64,000 nt of DNA from assembly GCA_007096045.1 (NCBI GenBank), contig SFAU01000051.1, positions 1-64,000 of the forward strand, given 5' to 3'. The notes under the pieces are model-generated. The model saw nothing but the letters and a program-made list of their open reading frames with translations. It was not told the DNA's origin and searched no databases. The stretch is from Microcystis novacekii Mn_MB_F_20050700_S1 (GTDB taxonomy: Bacteria; Cyanobacteriota; Cyanobacteriia; Cyanobacteriales; Microcystaceae). This document shows positions 7,131 to 17,528 of this stretch, piece by piece (the stretch's first letter is position 1; each line of letters starts with the position of its first letter). The position numbers and the translations under genes are program-made.

Positions 7131-7671
7131 CCGTAGCTGATGCGGGTTCACCAGTCATCACAGCTATCCGTCTTTGAAAATTTTTCTCCACAGCAATGCA
7201 GGTATTTAAGGGATCTAAAATGCCCTTTCTGATTTCCCTTTCCCAAGAATAATTTCTTTCTCGGTGTTTAAATCTTGATAATTGCTGGGTGAAACCAGTA
7301 ACTACTTGATAAATGATTTTTAAATCGTAAAGAGAGTCAATGTGCGAAATTTTAACCGCTAAAACCCGAAATTGACGGGATATTTCTTGAGCTTGCTCTT
7401 GACTACAGCCGTGATCGTGATGATAATAATTAACTATTTCTGCCATATACTGAGCGTGTTTAGCGGCATTTTGAATGCTATGTTGAGCATTTTCCACGGG
7501 GGCAAGAAATCGATCTAATAATAGCTGTTGAGCGTAGGCATCGCGAAGGGAGGAATTAGAGATTATTTGTAATTCTGCCATTCTTTCTTCATGTTTACGG
7601 CGATTTTCGGCATAAATCTCCGTCAGAATAGTATCTAACAGCTTGGGAATCGGATAAAAGACATCAATCAT
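7108..7671 (-). CDS. Hypothetical helical protein
   Basis: A 187-residue, predominantly helical soluble protein I do not recognise. It has a polar histidine-rich stretch (YYHHDHGCSQEQAQEI) and many Q, R and E residues. There is no signal peptide or membrane segment. The C-terminal residues SRIDSR and the stop are encoded by the repeat at 7022-7130, so the original C-terminus may have been replaced by repeat sequence. It is divergent from 7797. No functional call is justified. Confidence 0.6.
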   Translation of the reverse strand: MIDVFYPIPKLLDTILTEIYAENRRKHEERMAELQIISNSSLRDAYAQQLLLDRFLAPVENAQHSIQNAAKHAQYMAEIVNYYHHDHGCSQEQAQEISRQFRVLAVKISHIDSLYDLKIIYQVVTGFTQQLSRFKHRERNYSWEREIRKGILDPLNTCIAVEKNFQRRIAVMTGEPASATVSRIDSR

Positions 7672-7796
7672 AGGAAATTTTAGCTTAGTTTGTCTAGAGA
7701 TAAGAAAATCTATTGATAGAATTACCCAAAATTATAGCAGTGATCTGAATAGTCAGGTACGATAAAATCAAGTAGTAAATTACCTAACCTTAACCA

Positions 7797-8036
7797 ATGT
7801 CTAACTCGAAATCTGATAACGTTTGGGATCACAAACCCCGTTGGTGTCAACCTTGGTCGATTTTGTTGACAGGAATTACCCTAATTGCTGGGTGTTGGTT
7901 TTTAACTCAGCGTCTCTGGTTAACTCTACTCCTATCTATTCCCATACTCCTTTGGTGGTTTGTCTTCCTAATTCTTTATCCGCGGACGCTGCAGCAACAG
8001 TTAAACACAGAAAGAATCGGGGAAAGCATTGATTAA
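7797..8036 (+). CDS. Small two-helix membrane protein
   Basis: A 79-residue protein with a short polar N-terminus (through PRWCQPW) and two hydrophobic segments, about residues 22-38 and 42-62, ending in a charged tail. Proteins of this size and layout are conserved in cyanobacteria as uncharacterised membrane proteins. Its last 36 bases overlap the 3' end of the convergent helicase gene, an unusual but possible tail-to-tail arrangement. Function unknown. Confidence 0.7.
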   Translation: MSNSKSDNVWDHKPRWCQPWSILLTGITLIAGCWFLTQRLWLTLLLSIPILLWWFVFLILYPRTLQQQLNTERIGESID

Positions 8037-10304
8037 AACAGGAAGGACAGGACAGGGATTTTTATCCTGTAATTGACTACTTTCATCTCCGCGAAAAGTG
8101 TTCCAACGAAAAGGAGCTTTTTTTTCACTCGACATCCATAAAAGTCTTTTTGCTCGCGTCATCGCTACATATAGAAGTCGGTATTCTTCAGCTTTTTTAA
8201 GTTGTCCAGCTTCTAACCAAGCGCTTAAAGGTGGGGGAATAGTTGGTATGCTGTCGGGGTTTAAATAGCGTTGATGAACCGCTGCTCGAATTTGCGCTCG
8301 TGCCACTTCTGCGAGGGTAAAATCTCCTAAAAATTTCGCCCCATTGGGAACCCAAGGTTTGCCCGGGATAATATCTTCATGAAGAAAGGGAATAAAAACA
8401 TAATCCCAGTCTAAACCCTTGGCTTTGTGCATAGTAATAATCGTCAGTTGTCCAGGACGAGTATAACAATCGTCGTTATCTTCTTCCACTCCTTCAAAGC
8501 GCTCAGAGGTGATAATTTCATTGAGAGTATTAATTGTATTTTTCAGAGAACTATTACCAGCAGTTTCCTGATAAATACGAGCGGTTAATTTTTGCAACGT
8601 GGCTAATTCTGACCCTGAATATTGGAGAGTCATAGCGAAAAAAGATAGGAGTTGATAATGGGGTAATTCTAATCTAGCTTTTAATAGACTGCAGCAATAA
8701 CGACGGGCAATTTTTTCGTTAGATTTCAATTCAGGATCGAGGGGAGTGGGATAAAGAAATTGTTCGGGATAGGTAACTAAGGGATTTAAGTCTTGGGCAG
8801 TAATTAACCCCCTAAATTGTAGCACTTCTAAGGCCCCTTTGAGATAATCGGGAGAGTGGGGACGTTCGACAAAAGCTAATAGTTTCAGCATTTCGGCGGG
8901 AATTTGGGAAAAGCGATCAATCTCATTAGCTTCAAAAATTCTGATTTGATAACTTTTATAAAAATGGGCGAATTTTTGAGCAAAAAAGTGTCCTTGTCGG
9001 TTTTCTCTAACGAGAATAGCGGCATTATGTTGAGGGTTTTCTTGGAGTAATTTAACTAGCCGTTTTTCAATTAATTCTACTGTTTGATAAATGTCATCGG
9101 GTTGATAAATTTCTAATCCTTTTCCCTCCTTAACTGGATTAGGTTGGGGATCTTCTGCACTGACGGGAAGAATCGCTTGAACCCGAAAAGGAGCCTCGGT
9201 AACTTTATGATTATCTTTCCCCTGTTTCCAATCTCGATCGACCCATTGTAACACTAAATTAGCAGCTTCAATAATTTTAGTATTGCTGCGACCAGCTTGG
9301 TTCATAGTCGATAAATTGCCTTCGTTTTGACAACTTTCACAAAACCAATTAAAGTAAACAGGATCTGCGGGGGTAAAGGTAGAATTAATCGCTTGATTGG
9401 GATCGCCGACGCGAATTAAATTAGGTGTTTCCCTGTCATTATTTTTTGCTAAAATAGTAATTAGTTTTTCTTGGAGAGGACTAGAATCTTGTGCCTCATC
9501 TTCAAAGACTCCAAAGACAGATTTTTGCCATTGTCGGCGAATTTTTTCTTCCTCTAATACTCGCAAGGCTCCTAAAATCATGTCATCATAATCTATATAG
9601 TTTTTCTGACGCATCAAGATTTCATACTGTTGGTATAAACCACTAGCAATAGCGAGAATTTGATAATTATCGTCGGTATAGTGGCTTAATTCCCAGACTT
9701 GCTGCGGTGATAATCCCGAACTTTTTAGCTCATGAATGGCTGTATAAGCAAGACTAGGTAAAATTTCGGTTCTCAGCACCGATTGACGGCGTAATCTTTC
9801 GGTTTCCTCCCCATCAAATTCTACTCCTTCTAATAACTTTTGATAACGAATTGGGTCGGCAATTAGCCATTTTTCCACCGAGTTTCTAATAATTCTGTGG
9901 CTAGGAGTCGGAATAACTAAGGTAGAAGATTCGAGGTCTAATCCCGATAATTCCGGGTGACGACGGGCCAATTGTAGAGCCAGTCCGTGCAGAGTTTGGA
10001 CGCTGAAACCTTGCGCTGAAAGTTGTAAATCTTGTAAGCGTTGTTTAATTTTAGCTTTAATACTAGCGGCAGCTGATCGCGTGTAGGTGACAATAATTAA
10101 CTGTTTTTTAGCGTGCAGTTGCTCACGAGCAATAACCATGGCGGCAGCTACGGCCAAACTGTGGGATTTTCCCGCCCCCGGCACCGCAGAAATGGCCATT
10201 TTTCCCCCTTGCCAATCGGCTAATTCCTGTTGTCCCGCACGCAGTTGTTGCCGGAGATTTACCAGTAAATTTTCTCGATTAATTACTTTAGTTTCGCTCA
10301 TCAT
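8001..10304 (-). CDS. UvrD/Rep-family ATP-dependent DNA helicase
   Basis: A 767-residue superfamily 1 helicase. Motif I is AVPGAGKS (residues 40-47); TYTRSAA is motif Ia; VFEDEAQDSS is motif II; RVGDPNQAI is motif III; TMHKAKGLDWDYVFIP is motif V and LLYVAMTRAKR is motif VI. The 2B-like insertion is present. No C-terminal nuclease domain of the AddA/RecB type is seen. UvrD-like enzymes unwind DNA 3' to 5' in repair and replication restart. It is longer than plain UvrD/PcrA and diverged outside the motifs, so I do not assign uvrD, pcrA or rep. Monocistronic. Confidence 0.85.
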   Translation of the reverse strand: MMSETKVINRENLLVNLRQQLRAGQQELADWQGGKMAISAVPGAGKSHSLAVAAAMVIAREQLHAKKQLIIVTYTRSAAASIKAKIKQRLQDLQLSAQGFSVQTLHGLALQLARRHPELSGLDLESSTLVIPTPSHRIIRNSVEKWLIADPIRYQKLLEGVEFDGEETERLRRQSVLRTEILPSLAYTAIHELKSSGLSPQQVWELSHYTDDNYQILAIASGLYQQYEILMRQKNYIDYDDMILGALRVLEEEKIRRQWQKSVFGVFEDEAQDSSPLQEKLITILAKNNDRETPNLIRVGDPNQAINSTFTPADPVYFNWFCESCQNEGNLSTMNQAGRSNTKIIEAANLVLQWVDRDWKQGKDNHKVTEAPFRVQAILPVSAEDPQPNPVKEGKGLEIYQPDDIYQTVELIEKRLVKLLQENPQHNAAILVRENRQGHFFAQKFAHFYKSYQIRIFEANEIDRFSQIPAEMLKLLAFVERPHSPDYLKGALEVLQFRGLITAQDLNPLVTYPEQFLYPTPLDPELKSNEKIARRYCCSLLKARLELPHYQLLSFFAMTLQYSGSELATLQKLTARIYQETAGNSSLKNTINTLNEIITSERFEGVEEDNDDCYTRPGQLTIITMHKAKGLDWDYVFIPFLHEDIIPGKPWVPNGAKFLGDFTLAEVARAQIRAAVHQRYLNPDSIPTIPPPLSAWLEAGQLKKAEEYRLLYVAMTRAKRLLWMSSEKKAPFRWNTFRGDESSQLQDKNPCPVLPVLINAFPDSFCV

Positions 10305-10747
10305 TCTACATCAATTTTATTTTTAGTTTAATTGTATTACTAATTATAGTTTCTCCTTAAACCAATTGCTGTAAAAATTAGCTAGAGATAACTAGGATGG
10401 GGAGATGGTTTTTTTCAGTGAACAGGAAACAGTAAGCAGTAATCAGTGAAAAGACAGTAGCGAAGGGAGTTGGGAAGCAGTAATCAGTGAAAAGACAGTA
10501 GCGAAGGGAGTTGGGTTTCATGCTTCAACCCAACCTACGTTCTAATTATAGTTTCTCCTTAAACCAATTGCTGTAAAAATTAGCTAGAGATAACTAGGAT
10601 GGGGAGATGGTTTTTTTCAGTGAACAGTAAGCAGTGAAAAGAAAGTAGCGAAGTTTTCCCCTAATGCTGTCCACTTAAAACTGTAATCTGATCAGTGATC
10701 ACTGATCACTGATAACTGATCACTGATAACTGATCACTGATAACTGA
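10305..10747. repeat. Spacer with nested direct duplications and TGATCAC/TGATAAC array
   Basis: An 86-base segment starting CTAATTATAGTTTCTCCTTA occurs twice (10340-10425 and 10542-10627). A 41-base unit starting GAAGCAGTAATCAGTGAAAA occurs twice in tandem (10434-10474 and 10475-10515). An array of alternating TGATCAC and TGATAAC heptamers (about 10688-10763) runs into the tilS stop codon. No gene is visible; the helicase promoter must lie near 10305-10340. Confidence 0.85.
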
Positions 10748-11722
10748 TCACTGATAACTGATATGTAGCCAATTTTGTTGTACTTCTACCCGAATTTTAC
10801 CAGTTAAGGAGGAAGTGGTATCGCGATTAACACCAGTAATGAGATTAACCACTGACTCAACTTCGGCAAAATTAGGCGATGAAGGTAAATATTGAGCCAA
10901 AAATAAACGAATCACTCGTCTTTGTATCGCTAGAGGTAAAATTTGTAAAGGGGAGCGATCGAGTCTTTGTTGATCTAGATCAATAACCTGACAAAAAATA
11001 TCCTGGGCAATACTATCTAAATAATCGCTTTCTGCTTCTAAAATTTCGGCAGTTTGGGCGAGATGTTTTTCAATTTGGGGATTTAAATTAGTTTGCAGGT
11101 AGGGTAATAATTCCCGACGAATACGATTGCGAGCATAGCGTAAATTCTCATTAGCTTGATCGTACCAGATCGGTAATTCTCGACTTTGACAAAAAGCGAA
11201 AGTTTCCCCGCGAGTAACATTTAAGAGGGGACGGACTAAGAAAATATCCGGGGTTAAACTTGTCAACCAAGTTAAGGTAGAAAGTCCATCACTACCCGCT
11301 CCGCGCGTGAGATTATAAAGGAAAGTTTCCGCTCGATCGCTCCTTGTGTGTGCCGTGAGAAGATAATTAAAACCCTGTTTTTGGGCGATTGTTTGTAAAG
11401 CTTGATAACGCCATTGTCGTGCTTTGGCTTCCGTTTCCGCCATGGGGGGTGCGGTGGCAATATAAACGGGTAATTGCCAAATTTCGGCGATTTTCCGCAC
11501 ATGAGCCACTAATCCTCGGTCGTAGGACCAACGGTGATCACAATGAGCGATCGCTAGTTGCCAACCCCAACGAGAGCGCAAATCCAGCAATAATTGACCT
11601 AAACAGAGGGAATCCTGACCTCCCGACAATGCCACTAACAGAGACGCATTTTTAGGTAGTAATTGTCCCTTTTTCACCGTGGTTTCTAGACGAGTATGGA
11701 GAGGTGTCCAAAAATTAGCCAA
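10748..11722 (-). CDS. tilS: tRNA(Ile)-lysidine synthase
   Basis: A 324-residue PP-loop ATPase. The N-type ATP pyrophosphatase signature SGGQDS lies at residues 33-38; CDHRWS and TAHTRSDRAETFLYNLTRGAG follow, all typical of TilS, as is YARNRIRRELLPYL. The enzyme attaches lysine to C34 of the AUA-reading tRNA-Ile, an essential step. The protein is the short form without the full C-terminal domain of E. coli TilS, as in many cyanobacteria. Its last residues (ISYQ) and TGA stop are contributed by the heptamer array at 10688-10763, showing array invasion of the 3' end. Confidence 0.95.
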   Translation of the reverse strand: MANFWTPLHTRLETTVKKGQLLPKNASLLVALSGGQDSLCLGQLLLDLRSRWGWQLAIAHCDHRWSYDRGLVAHVRKIAEIWQLPVYIATAPPMAETEAKARQWRYQALQTIAQKQGFNYLLTAHTRSDRAETFLYNLTRGAGSDGLSTLTWLTSLTPDIFLVRPLLNVTRGETFAFCQSRELPIWYDQANENLRYARNRIRRELLPYLQTNLNPQIEKHLAQTAEILEAESDYLDSIAQDIFCQVIDLDQQRLDRSPLQILPLAIQRRVIRLFLAQYLPSSPNFAEVESVVNLITGVNRDTTSSLTGKIRVEVQQNWLHISYQ

Positions 11723-11903
11723 AATCTTTAGATTTATTTACTTGACAAGGGTGTGGGAAGTATTTTCAGTAAACAGTGAACAGTAATCAGTGATCAGTAA
11801 ACAGTGATCAGTAAACAGTGATCAGTAAACACTAAAAAGACAGTAGGAAACTGCTATTTAATACTGCTCACTTAATACATAATACTCACTTAAAACTCAA
11901 ATC

Positions 11904-11959
11904 TGATAACTGATAACTGATAACTGATAACTGATAACTGATAACTAATAACTGATAAC
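11904..11959. repeat. TGATAAC heptamer array beside hemF stop
   Basis: Eight heptamers (seven exact TGATAAC and one TAATAAC variant) end five bases before the hemF stop codon. The preceding spacer 11760-11900 contains related degenerate strings (AACAGTGATCAGTAAACAG). Such short tandem repeats of seven bases are typical of cyanobacterial genomes. Confidence 0.9.
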
Positions 11960-11963
11960 TGAT

Positions 11964-12992
11964 TTAACCTTGCCAATTAACCCAATCTTGGGGTTTTAGG
12001 AAGACATCATAGAGTTTTGCTTCTGGGGTGTTTGGTGCAGGTTGATAACAGTATTCCCAACGGACTAAAGGAGGTAAAGACATCAAAATTGATTCGGTAC
12101 GACCGTTAGTTTGCAACCCAAAAATTGTGCCACGATCATAAACTAAATTAAATTCTACATAACGACCGCGACGATAGAGTTGAAACTGACGTTCTCTGTC
12201 ACCGTATTCCGTCGAGTGCCGTTTCTGGACAATGGGAACGTAAGCGGGTAGAAAAGCCCGGCCACAGTCATTAATGAAACTAAAAATTTCTTCCCAGTTG
12301 CGCGGTTGTTGGGGAGATAATTTTTCTGAATAGATAGCGGCATCACTTTCGGCAAGGGGACCCCGATAGAGAGGGTCTAAACCGTCTTGGTAATCAAAGA
12401 AAATCCCGCCGATACCTCTGGCTTCCTGACGATGATTGAGATAAAAATATTCATCACACCAGCGTTTAAAAACGGGATAATATTCGGGATGATGTTGGTC
12501 GCAAACCTGTTTAAAAGTGCGGTGAAAATGACTAGCATCTTCTTCAAAAGCATAGTAGGGAGTTAAATCGGCACCACCGCCAAACCACCAAACTGGACCT
12601 GCTTCAAAATAGCGATAATTGAGGTGAACCGTGGGAATATAAGGATTGCGAGGATGTAAGACCATCGAGGTTCCCGTGGCGTAAAATTGATGACCGGCAG
12701 CCTCGGGCCGTTGTTTGGCAATGCTAGGAGGTAATTCTTTCCCCCAAACTTCCGAAAAATTCACCCCTGCTTGTTCAAAAATTGCCCCTTCCCGCAAAAC
12801 TCGCGAACGTCCGCCGCCACCTTCGGGCCGTTGCCAACTATCTTCGATAAATTTTGCTTGTCCATCCACTTCTTCTAATCCCCGACAAATTTCATCCTGT
12901 AGGGATTTCATCAATTCACTGACGCGGCTACGGCTGTCACTGGCGGGCAAATTGGCAAGGGTGGGGGTTGTGGTGAATGCAGTCATACTCAA
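11964..12992 (-). CDS. hemF: Coproporphyrinogen III oxidase, aerobic
   Basis: A 342-residue enzyme with the hallmark HemF strings: [57 protein letters not shown] and [13 protein letters not shown]. It uses O2 to decarboxylate two propionates of coproporphyrinogen III to vinyl groups, giving protoporphyrinogen IX for haem and chlorophyll. Length and motifs are complete. No other tetrapyrrole genes lie nearby. The 3' end abuts a heptamer array; the promoter should lie in 12993-13080. Confidence 0.97.
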   Translation of the reverse strand: MSMTAFTTTPTLANLPASDSRSRVSELMKSLQDEICRGLEEVDGQAKFIEDSWQRPEGGGGRSRVLREGAIFEQAGVNFSEVWGKELPPSIAKQRPEAAGHQFYATGTSMVLHPRNPYIPTVHLNYRYFEAGPVWWFGGGADLTPYYAFEEDASHFHRTFKQVCDQHHPEYYPVFKRWCDEYFYLNHRQEARGIGGIFFDYQDGLDPLYRGPLAESDAAIYSEKLSPQQPRNWEEIFSFINDCGRAFLPAYVPIVQKRHSTEYGDRERQFQLYRRGRYVEFNLVYDRGTIFGLQTNGRTESILMSLPPLVRWEYCYQPAPNTPEAKLYDVFLKPQDWVNWQG

Positions 12993-13139
12993 GGATCAAA
13001 ATTGATAACTCAGTGATTATATTACTACTGGGTGATGAAACGGACGCTCTTCCGCTCTTCGATACTTAACTTAACATTTAGACCGGTTAGGTGTTGGGTG
13101 ATGGGGGTTGGGAGTTGGGGTTTTAGGGTTTTAGTTGAA

Positions 13140-13182
13140 TTCCCCCATTTCCCCATTTCCCCATTTCCCCATTTCCCTAATC
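13140..13182. repeat. CCCCATTT low-complexity repeat
   Basis: Four to five copies of CCCCATTT in a row between divergent hemF and the phosphatase gene at 13276. It follows a G-rich stretch (GGTGTTGGGTGATGGGGGTT). Probably a slipped-strand repeat without coding content. Confidence 0.75.
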
Positions 13183-13275
13183 CCTAAATCAATGTTAATT
13201 TCCAAGTCTCAACTGGGCATATTAGAATCAGTCCCGCTCTGGGGACAATAGCACAGATACCCAACTTCTACCACC

Positions 13276-14022
13276 ATGTCCTCCCGTCGAATCATCATCG
13301 GTGACGTTCACGGTCAATACGATGCTCTTTTGCCGCTAATGGAAGCAATCGCGCCTCAAGAAAAGGAACCGGTTTATTTCTTGGGCGATTTAATTGATCG
13401 TGGTCCCAATAGCGCCGAAGTAGTCGAATTTGTTCGTCAACACCGCTATCGTTGTCTATTGGGCAATCATGAACAGATGCTGCTAGAAGTGTTGGGCAGC
13501 CAAAAACTGATGGGGGAAATGTTGCCGGCTTGGCTTTATAGTGGCGGTTATGCCACTCTCGTGAGCTATAACCACAAAATACCGCAAGATCACATTGATT
13601 GGCTGAAAAAATTGCCTCTTTACCTCGATTTAGGCGATATTTGGCTGGTTCATGCTGGGGTTCATCCCGATTTGCCCCTCGAAGAACAAGATGCTACTCA
13701 TTTTTGTTGGATCCGCGATGAATTCCACAGTATGCCAGAACCTTTTTTTAGCGATAAATTAATTATCACTGGCCACACGATTACTTTTACTTTTCCGGGG
13801 GTAAGTCCGGGGCAATTAGTCGCTGGTGCTGGTTGGTTAGATATCGACACAGGAGCTTATCATCCCTATAGTAATTGGTTAACCGGATTAGATATCACTA
13901 ATCGTTTGGTTTATCAGGTCAATACCGAAGATAAAACCTTGCGAAAATTCGATTTAGAAGATATAACCACTTCAATTAATCCCGACGAAGTCTATACTAA
14001 AAGAGTGCAGCCCACCCTTTAA
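13276..14022 (+). CDS. PPP-family metallophosphoesterase (Ser/Thr phosphatase or Ap4A hydrolase type)
   Basis: A 248-residue protein with all PPP signatures: GDVHGQYDALL (residues 8-18), GDLIDRGPNS, LLGNHEQML, then VHAGVHP and a second metal-binding His in TGHTITF. These bind two metal ions. Bacterial members act as serine/threonine phosphatases or as diadenosine tetraphosphatases; the sequence alone does not separate these. Length fits the bacterial PrpA/PrpB/ApaH-like group. It is upstream of mutS in the same direction, with about 185 bases between. Confidence 0.85.
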   Translation: MSSRRIIIGDVHGQYDALLPLMEAIAPQEKEPVYFLGDLIDRGPNSAEVVEFVRQHRYRCLLGNHEQMLLEVLGSQKLMGEMLPAWLYSGGYATLVSYNHKIPQDHIDWLKKLPLYLDLGDIWLVHAGVHPDLPLEEQDATHFCWIRDEFHSMPEPFFSDKLIITGHTITFTFPGVSPGQLVAGAGWLDIDTGAYHPYSNWLTGLDITNRLVYQVNTEDKTLRKFDLEDITTSINPDEVYTKRVQPTL

Positions 14023-14208
14023 AAATAACTGTTATTAACAAAAATATAATTCTCGGACGGGGAGTGATGCCAAATCCATGCAGATAGCTCAGATATTAAT
14101 CCCTGGGTTGAATAACAGGAACCAGCAGCTTAGGCTATTGGGATTCTTTGATCGTAGGTTCTCAAGAGCGGTAAATTGAATAAAGAATTGTCCAGCTTTC
14201 TTTCACCC

Positions 14209-16857
14209 ATGACTCTCCCCTCGGATTTTCCCCTAGAACCACCCGCTACCAATAAAGACCCCCATCGTGATTATCGCGGACTCGATCGCAGTAAACTCAC
14301 CCCCATGTACCAGCATTATGTGGAGGTAAAAGAAACCTATCCCAATGCCCTTTTACTCTATCGTGTGGGCGATTTTTTCGAGTGTTTCTTTCAGGATGCG
14401 GTGATTATCTCCAGAGAATTAGAATTAGTTCTCACCAGCAAGGAAGGGGGTAAAGGTATTGGGAGAGTCGCCATGACCGGGGTTCCCCACCACGCCCTAG
14501 AGCGCTATAGTCGTTTATTGGTGGAAAAAGGCTATGCGGTGGCGATTTGTGACCAAGTAGAGGATTCAACGGAAGCAGCCGCCGAAAAACGGCTAGTAGA
14601 ACGCGCTATCACCAAACTGCTCACCCCCGGAACCCTCACCGATGAGGGAATGTTAAACGCAAAAAAGAATAATTTTCTGGCCGCAGTGGTGATCACCGGA
14701 GAAAATTGGGGATTAGCCTATGCAGACATCTCCACCGGAGAATTCTACACCACCCAAGCCAGCGATTTAACGGCTTTAAGCCTAGAATTAACCCGTTTAC
14801 AGCCCTCAGAAATCCTTTTTCCCATCAATGCCCCCGATTTAAACCGTATTTTGCGCCCCGGGGAAAAATCCGACCATCTCCCCCCCTGTTTACCCGATAG
14901 TTTTTGTTATTCTCTCCGTCCCCAAACTATCTTTACTCTCACAGAAGCGAAAAATCGTCTCCTAATCACCTATAAAATGCGTTCCCTAGAGGGGATGGGC
15001 TGCGAACATTTACCCCTTGCTATTCGCGCCGCCGGAGGCCTATTAGAATACATTGAAGATACCCAAAAAGCCAATCAAGTCCCCCTACAACCTTTAAAAA
15101 CCTACTCTATCTCGGAATTTTTGATTTTAGATGGGCAAACCCGTCGTAACCTTGAAATTACCCAAACGGTGCGCGATGGTAGCTTCTATGGTTCTCTATT
15201 ATGGGCGATCGATCGCACTTGTACGGCCATGGGTAGTCGCGCTTTACGTCGTTGGTTACTGCAACCTCTCTTAGATTCTCGCGGTATTCGCGCCCGTCAG
15301 GATACTATCGAAGAGTTAAAGGATAATCCCTCCTTACGCCAAGATATTCGGCAAAAATTAAGGGAAATCTACGATATAGAACGTTTAAGCGGCCGTGTCG
15401 GTGCAGGAACGGCTAATGCGCGCGATTTACTTTCCCTAGCGGCATCTTTAGTCAAGTTAGCCGATTTAGCGGCTTTGGTTGCTTCGGGAAATTCGCCCTA
15501 TTTGAAAGCTTTACAGCAAATTCCCGCCGATTTAGAAAAATTAGGCCAGCAGGTGATAGCGCATCTGGTGGAATCTCCTCCGCTGCATCTCAAGGAAGGG
15601 GGGGTGATTCGCGAGGGAATTGATGCTCAATTGGATGCTCTGCGGCGCGACTATCAGGAAGTAATCGATTGGTTTAAAAATCTGGAGACGACAGAAAAAG
15701 AAAGAACGGGTATTAGTAATCTTAAGGTTAATTATAACAAAACTTTCGGTTATTATATCAGTTTACCCCGCAGTAAAGCCGATTTCGCCCCAAAAGAATA
15801 TGTGCGTAAGCAAACTTTAGTCAATGAGGAACGTTATATCACCACCGAGTTAAAGGAGAAAGAAAATATAATTCTGACGGCAGTAGATGAATTAAATAAA
15901 TTAGAATACGAGATTTTTAGCGATTTACGCCGTCAAGTGGCCGAATTTTCCCCAGAAATTCGGGAAGTGGCCACAAAGGTCGCCGCTTTGGATGTGTTGG
16001 CAGCATTGGCAGAAATCGCCGTTTATCAGGGATATTGTCGCCCAGAAATCGCCGATGGTCGTCTTATCGATATTAAAGATGGTCGTCATCCCGTGGTGGA
16101 ACAATCCCTTGGGGCCGGCTTTTTTGTGCCGAATTCGATTAATTTGGGCAATCAGGAGGGTTTAGAATACCCCGACTTGATTATTCTCACCGGTCCCAAT
16201 GCTAGTGGCAAAAGTTGTTATCTGCGACAGGTGGGATTAATTCAATTGTTGGCCCAAACCGGCAGTTTTGTCCCGGCAAAGTCGGCCAAAATCTCCATCT
16301 GCGATCGCATTTTCACCCGGGTGGGGGCTGTGGATGACCTCGCTACTGGCCAATCCACCTTTATGGTGGAAATGAACGAAACTGCCAATATTCTCAATCA
16401 CGCCACAGATAGATCATTAGTATTATTAGACGAAATTGGCCGGGGGACAGCCACTTTTGACGGTTTATCCATAGCTTGGTCTGTGGCGGAGTATTTAGCC
16501 ACGGTACTGCAATCGCGGACGATTTTCGCCACCCACTACCACGAACTGAATGAATTAGCCTCAATCTTAGAGAATGTGGCCAATTATCAGGTGACAGTCA
16601 AGGAATTACCCCATGAGATAGTATTTTTGCACCAAGTACGACCGGGAGGCGCGGATAAATCCTACGGTATCGAAGCGGGGAGATTAGCCGGTTTACCAGC
16701 TTCTGTGATCGATCGTGCCATGCAGGTGATGGGTCAAATCGAAAAACATAGTAAAATTGCGATCGGTTTGCGTCAAGGAATCAAGAAAATTAAACCAGTT
16801 AAGTCGGATAATTCCCCCTCTCTCCAGCAGTTAGATATTTTTGATGACAGTAAGTAG
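14209..16857 (+). CDS. mutS: DNA mismatch repair protein MutS
   Basis: An 882-residue MutS reading from ATG 14209. An upstream in-frame TTG at 14176 would add 11 residues, but neither start has a clear ribosome site. Seen are the mismatch-recognition domain with [11 protein letters not shown] (the Phe-x-Glu that wedges into mismatched DNA), the core lever/clamp region, Walker [28 protein letters not shown] (Walker B) and ATHYHEL. The C-terminus is [11 protein letters not shown]. The final codons are repeated downstream at 17224 as part of a tandem duplication. MutS recognises mismatches and recruits MutL. It looks fully functional. Confidence 0.97.
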   Translation: MTLPSDFPLEPPATNKDPHRDYRGLDRSKLTPMYQHYVEVKETYPNALLLYRVGDFFECFFQDAVIISRELELVLTSKEGGKGIGRVAMTGVPHHALERYSRLLVEKGYAVAICDQVEDSTEAAAEKRLVERAITKLLTPGTLTDEGMLNAKKNNFLAAVVITGENWGLAYADISTGEFYTTQASDLTALSLELTRLQPSEILFPINAPDLNRILRPGEKSDHLPPCLPDSFCYSLRPQTIFTLTEAKNRLLITYKMRSLEGMGCEHLPLAIRAAGGLLEYIEDTQKANQVPLQPLKTYSISEFLILDGQTRRNLEITQTVRDGSFYGSLLWAIDRTCTAMGSRALRRWLLQPLLDSRGIRARQDTIEELKDNPSLRQDIRQKLREIYDIERLSGRVGAGTANARDLLSLAASLVKLADLAALVASGNSPYLKALQQIPADLEKLGQQVIAHLVESPPLHLKEGGVIREGIDAQLDALRRDYQEVIDWFKNLETTEKERTGISNLKVNYNKTFGYYISLPRSKADFAPKEYVRKQTLVNEERYITTELKEKENIILTAVDELNKLEYEIFSDLRRQVAEFSPEIREVATKVAALDVLAALAEIAVYQGYCRPEIADGRLIDIKDGRHPVVEQSLGAGFFVPNSINLGNQEGLEYPDLIILTGPNASGKSCYLRQVGLIQLLAQTGSFVPAKSAKISICDRIFTRVGAVDDLATGQSTFMVEMNETANILNHATDRSLVLLDEIGRGTATFDGLSIAWSVAEYLATVLQSRTIFATHYHELNELASILENVANYQVTVKELPHEIVFLHQVRPGGADKSYGIEAGRLAGLPASVIDRAMQVMGQIEKHSKIAIGLRQGIKKIKPVKSDNSPSLQQLDIFDDSK

Positions 16858-17223
16858 TCGTGCAAAGCTCAAATTTGTCTCCTTTTTGGTTCACAAAAAG
16901 GCTGCATTTCACATTTGCAGAAACACCGACAATCAGCAATTATCAGTGACTCTTAAATTGGTACAAATGTATGAACAACCGCGTGTAAGCATCCCACCGA
17001 AAAACTAATGCGCGGGGGGTTTGGGGGCGGCGCCACGCCCCCAACGGGGGGTTTGGGGGGTAGAACCCCCCAAAGACTTGGATTGAGGGAAAAAATCGAA
17101 AGTAACGCCCAATTTTAGCAGAGAGTTTTCCCTTTAACAATCCCAACTTAACAATCCCAACTTAGTAGATTGACAAAAGGCTTCCTTTTACGAGACTATT
17201 AAAACTGTAAAAACTTTTTAATT
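16827..17223. repeat. Tandem duplication of mutS 3' spacer, unit 1
   Basis: This 397-base unit starts in the mutS coding end (GCAGTTAGATATTTTTGATG) and ends with a copy of the 3' end of the convergent gene (AAACTGTAAAAACTTTTTAA). The next unit begins at 17224 with the same mutS-end sequence. The unit contains a family 1 inverted-repeat element (16901-17178). The two units differ by a C-rich insert and a segment near the right end, giving 397 and 305 bases. Confidence 0.85.
16901..17178. mobile_element. Small inverted-repeat element, family 1 copy 2
   Basis: Homologous to 5068-5313: GCATTTCACATTTGCAGAAA at the left, GTAAGCATCCCACC, AAACTAATGCGCG and CGCCCAATTTTAGCAGAG inside, and ACTTAGTAGATTGACAAAA at the right. 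The inverted ends are more worn than in copy 1. It carries an extra G/C-rich block (near 17018-17070) that can fold back on itself. Confidence 0.65.
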
Positions 17224-17528
17224 GCAGTTAGATATTTTTGATGACCGTAAGTAGTCGTGCAAAGCTCAAATTTGTATCCTTTGTGTCTCTGTGGTTCACA
17301 AAAAGGCTGCATTTCACATTTGCAGAAACACCGACAATCAACAATTATCAGTGACCCTTAAACTGGGACAAATATATCAACAATCGCGTGTAAGCATCCC
17401 ACCGAAAAACTAATGCGCTCCGGGGATTGAGGGAAAAAATCGAAAGTAACGCCCGATTTTAGCAGAGAGTTTACCCTTTAAAAATCTTCCTTTTTCAACA
17501 ATATTAAAACTGTAAAAACTTTTTAATT
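17224..17528. repeat. Tandem duplication of mutS 3' spacer, unit 2
   Basis: Second unit, 305 bases. It starts with a copy of the last mutS codons (reading QLDIFDDRK then stop, against QLDIFDDSK in the gene) and ends inside the true 3' end of the gene at 17504-18001. It contains family 1 element copy 3 (17306-17486), shortened in the G/C-rich block. The junction at 17223/17224 joins the two convergent gene ends. Confidence 0.85.
17306..17486. mobile_element. Small inverted-repeat element, family 1 copy 3
   Basis: A shortened copy of the element at 5068-5313, with GCATTTCACATTTGCAGAAA at the left, GTAAGCATCCCACC, AAACTAATGCGC and CGCCCGATTTTAGCAGAG. The G/C-rich block is reduced to a few bases and the right inverted end is missing. 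It was duplicated along with the surrounding mutS spacer. Confidence 0.6.

Noticed and set aside
16943..17146. Minus-strand frame in the mutS spacer
   Set aside because: It lies wholly inside a family 1 element and a G/C-rich fold-back; composition is not protein-like.
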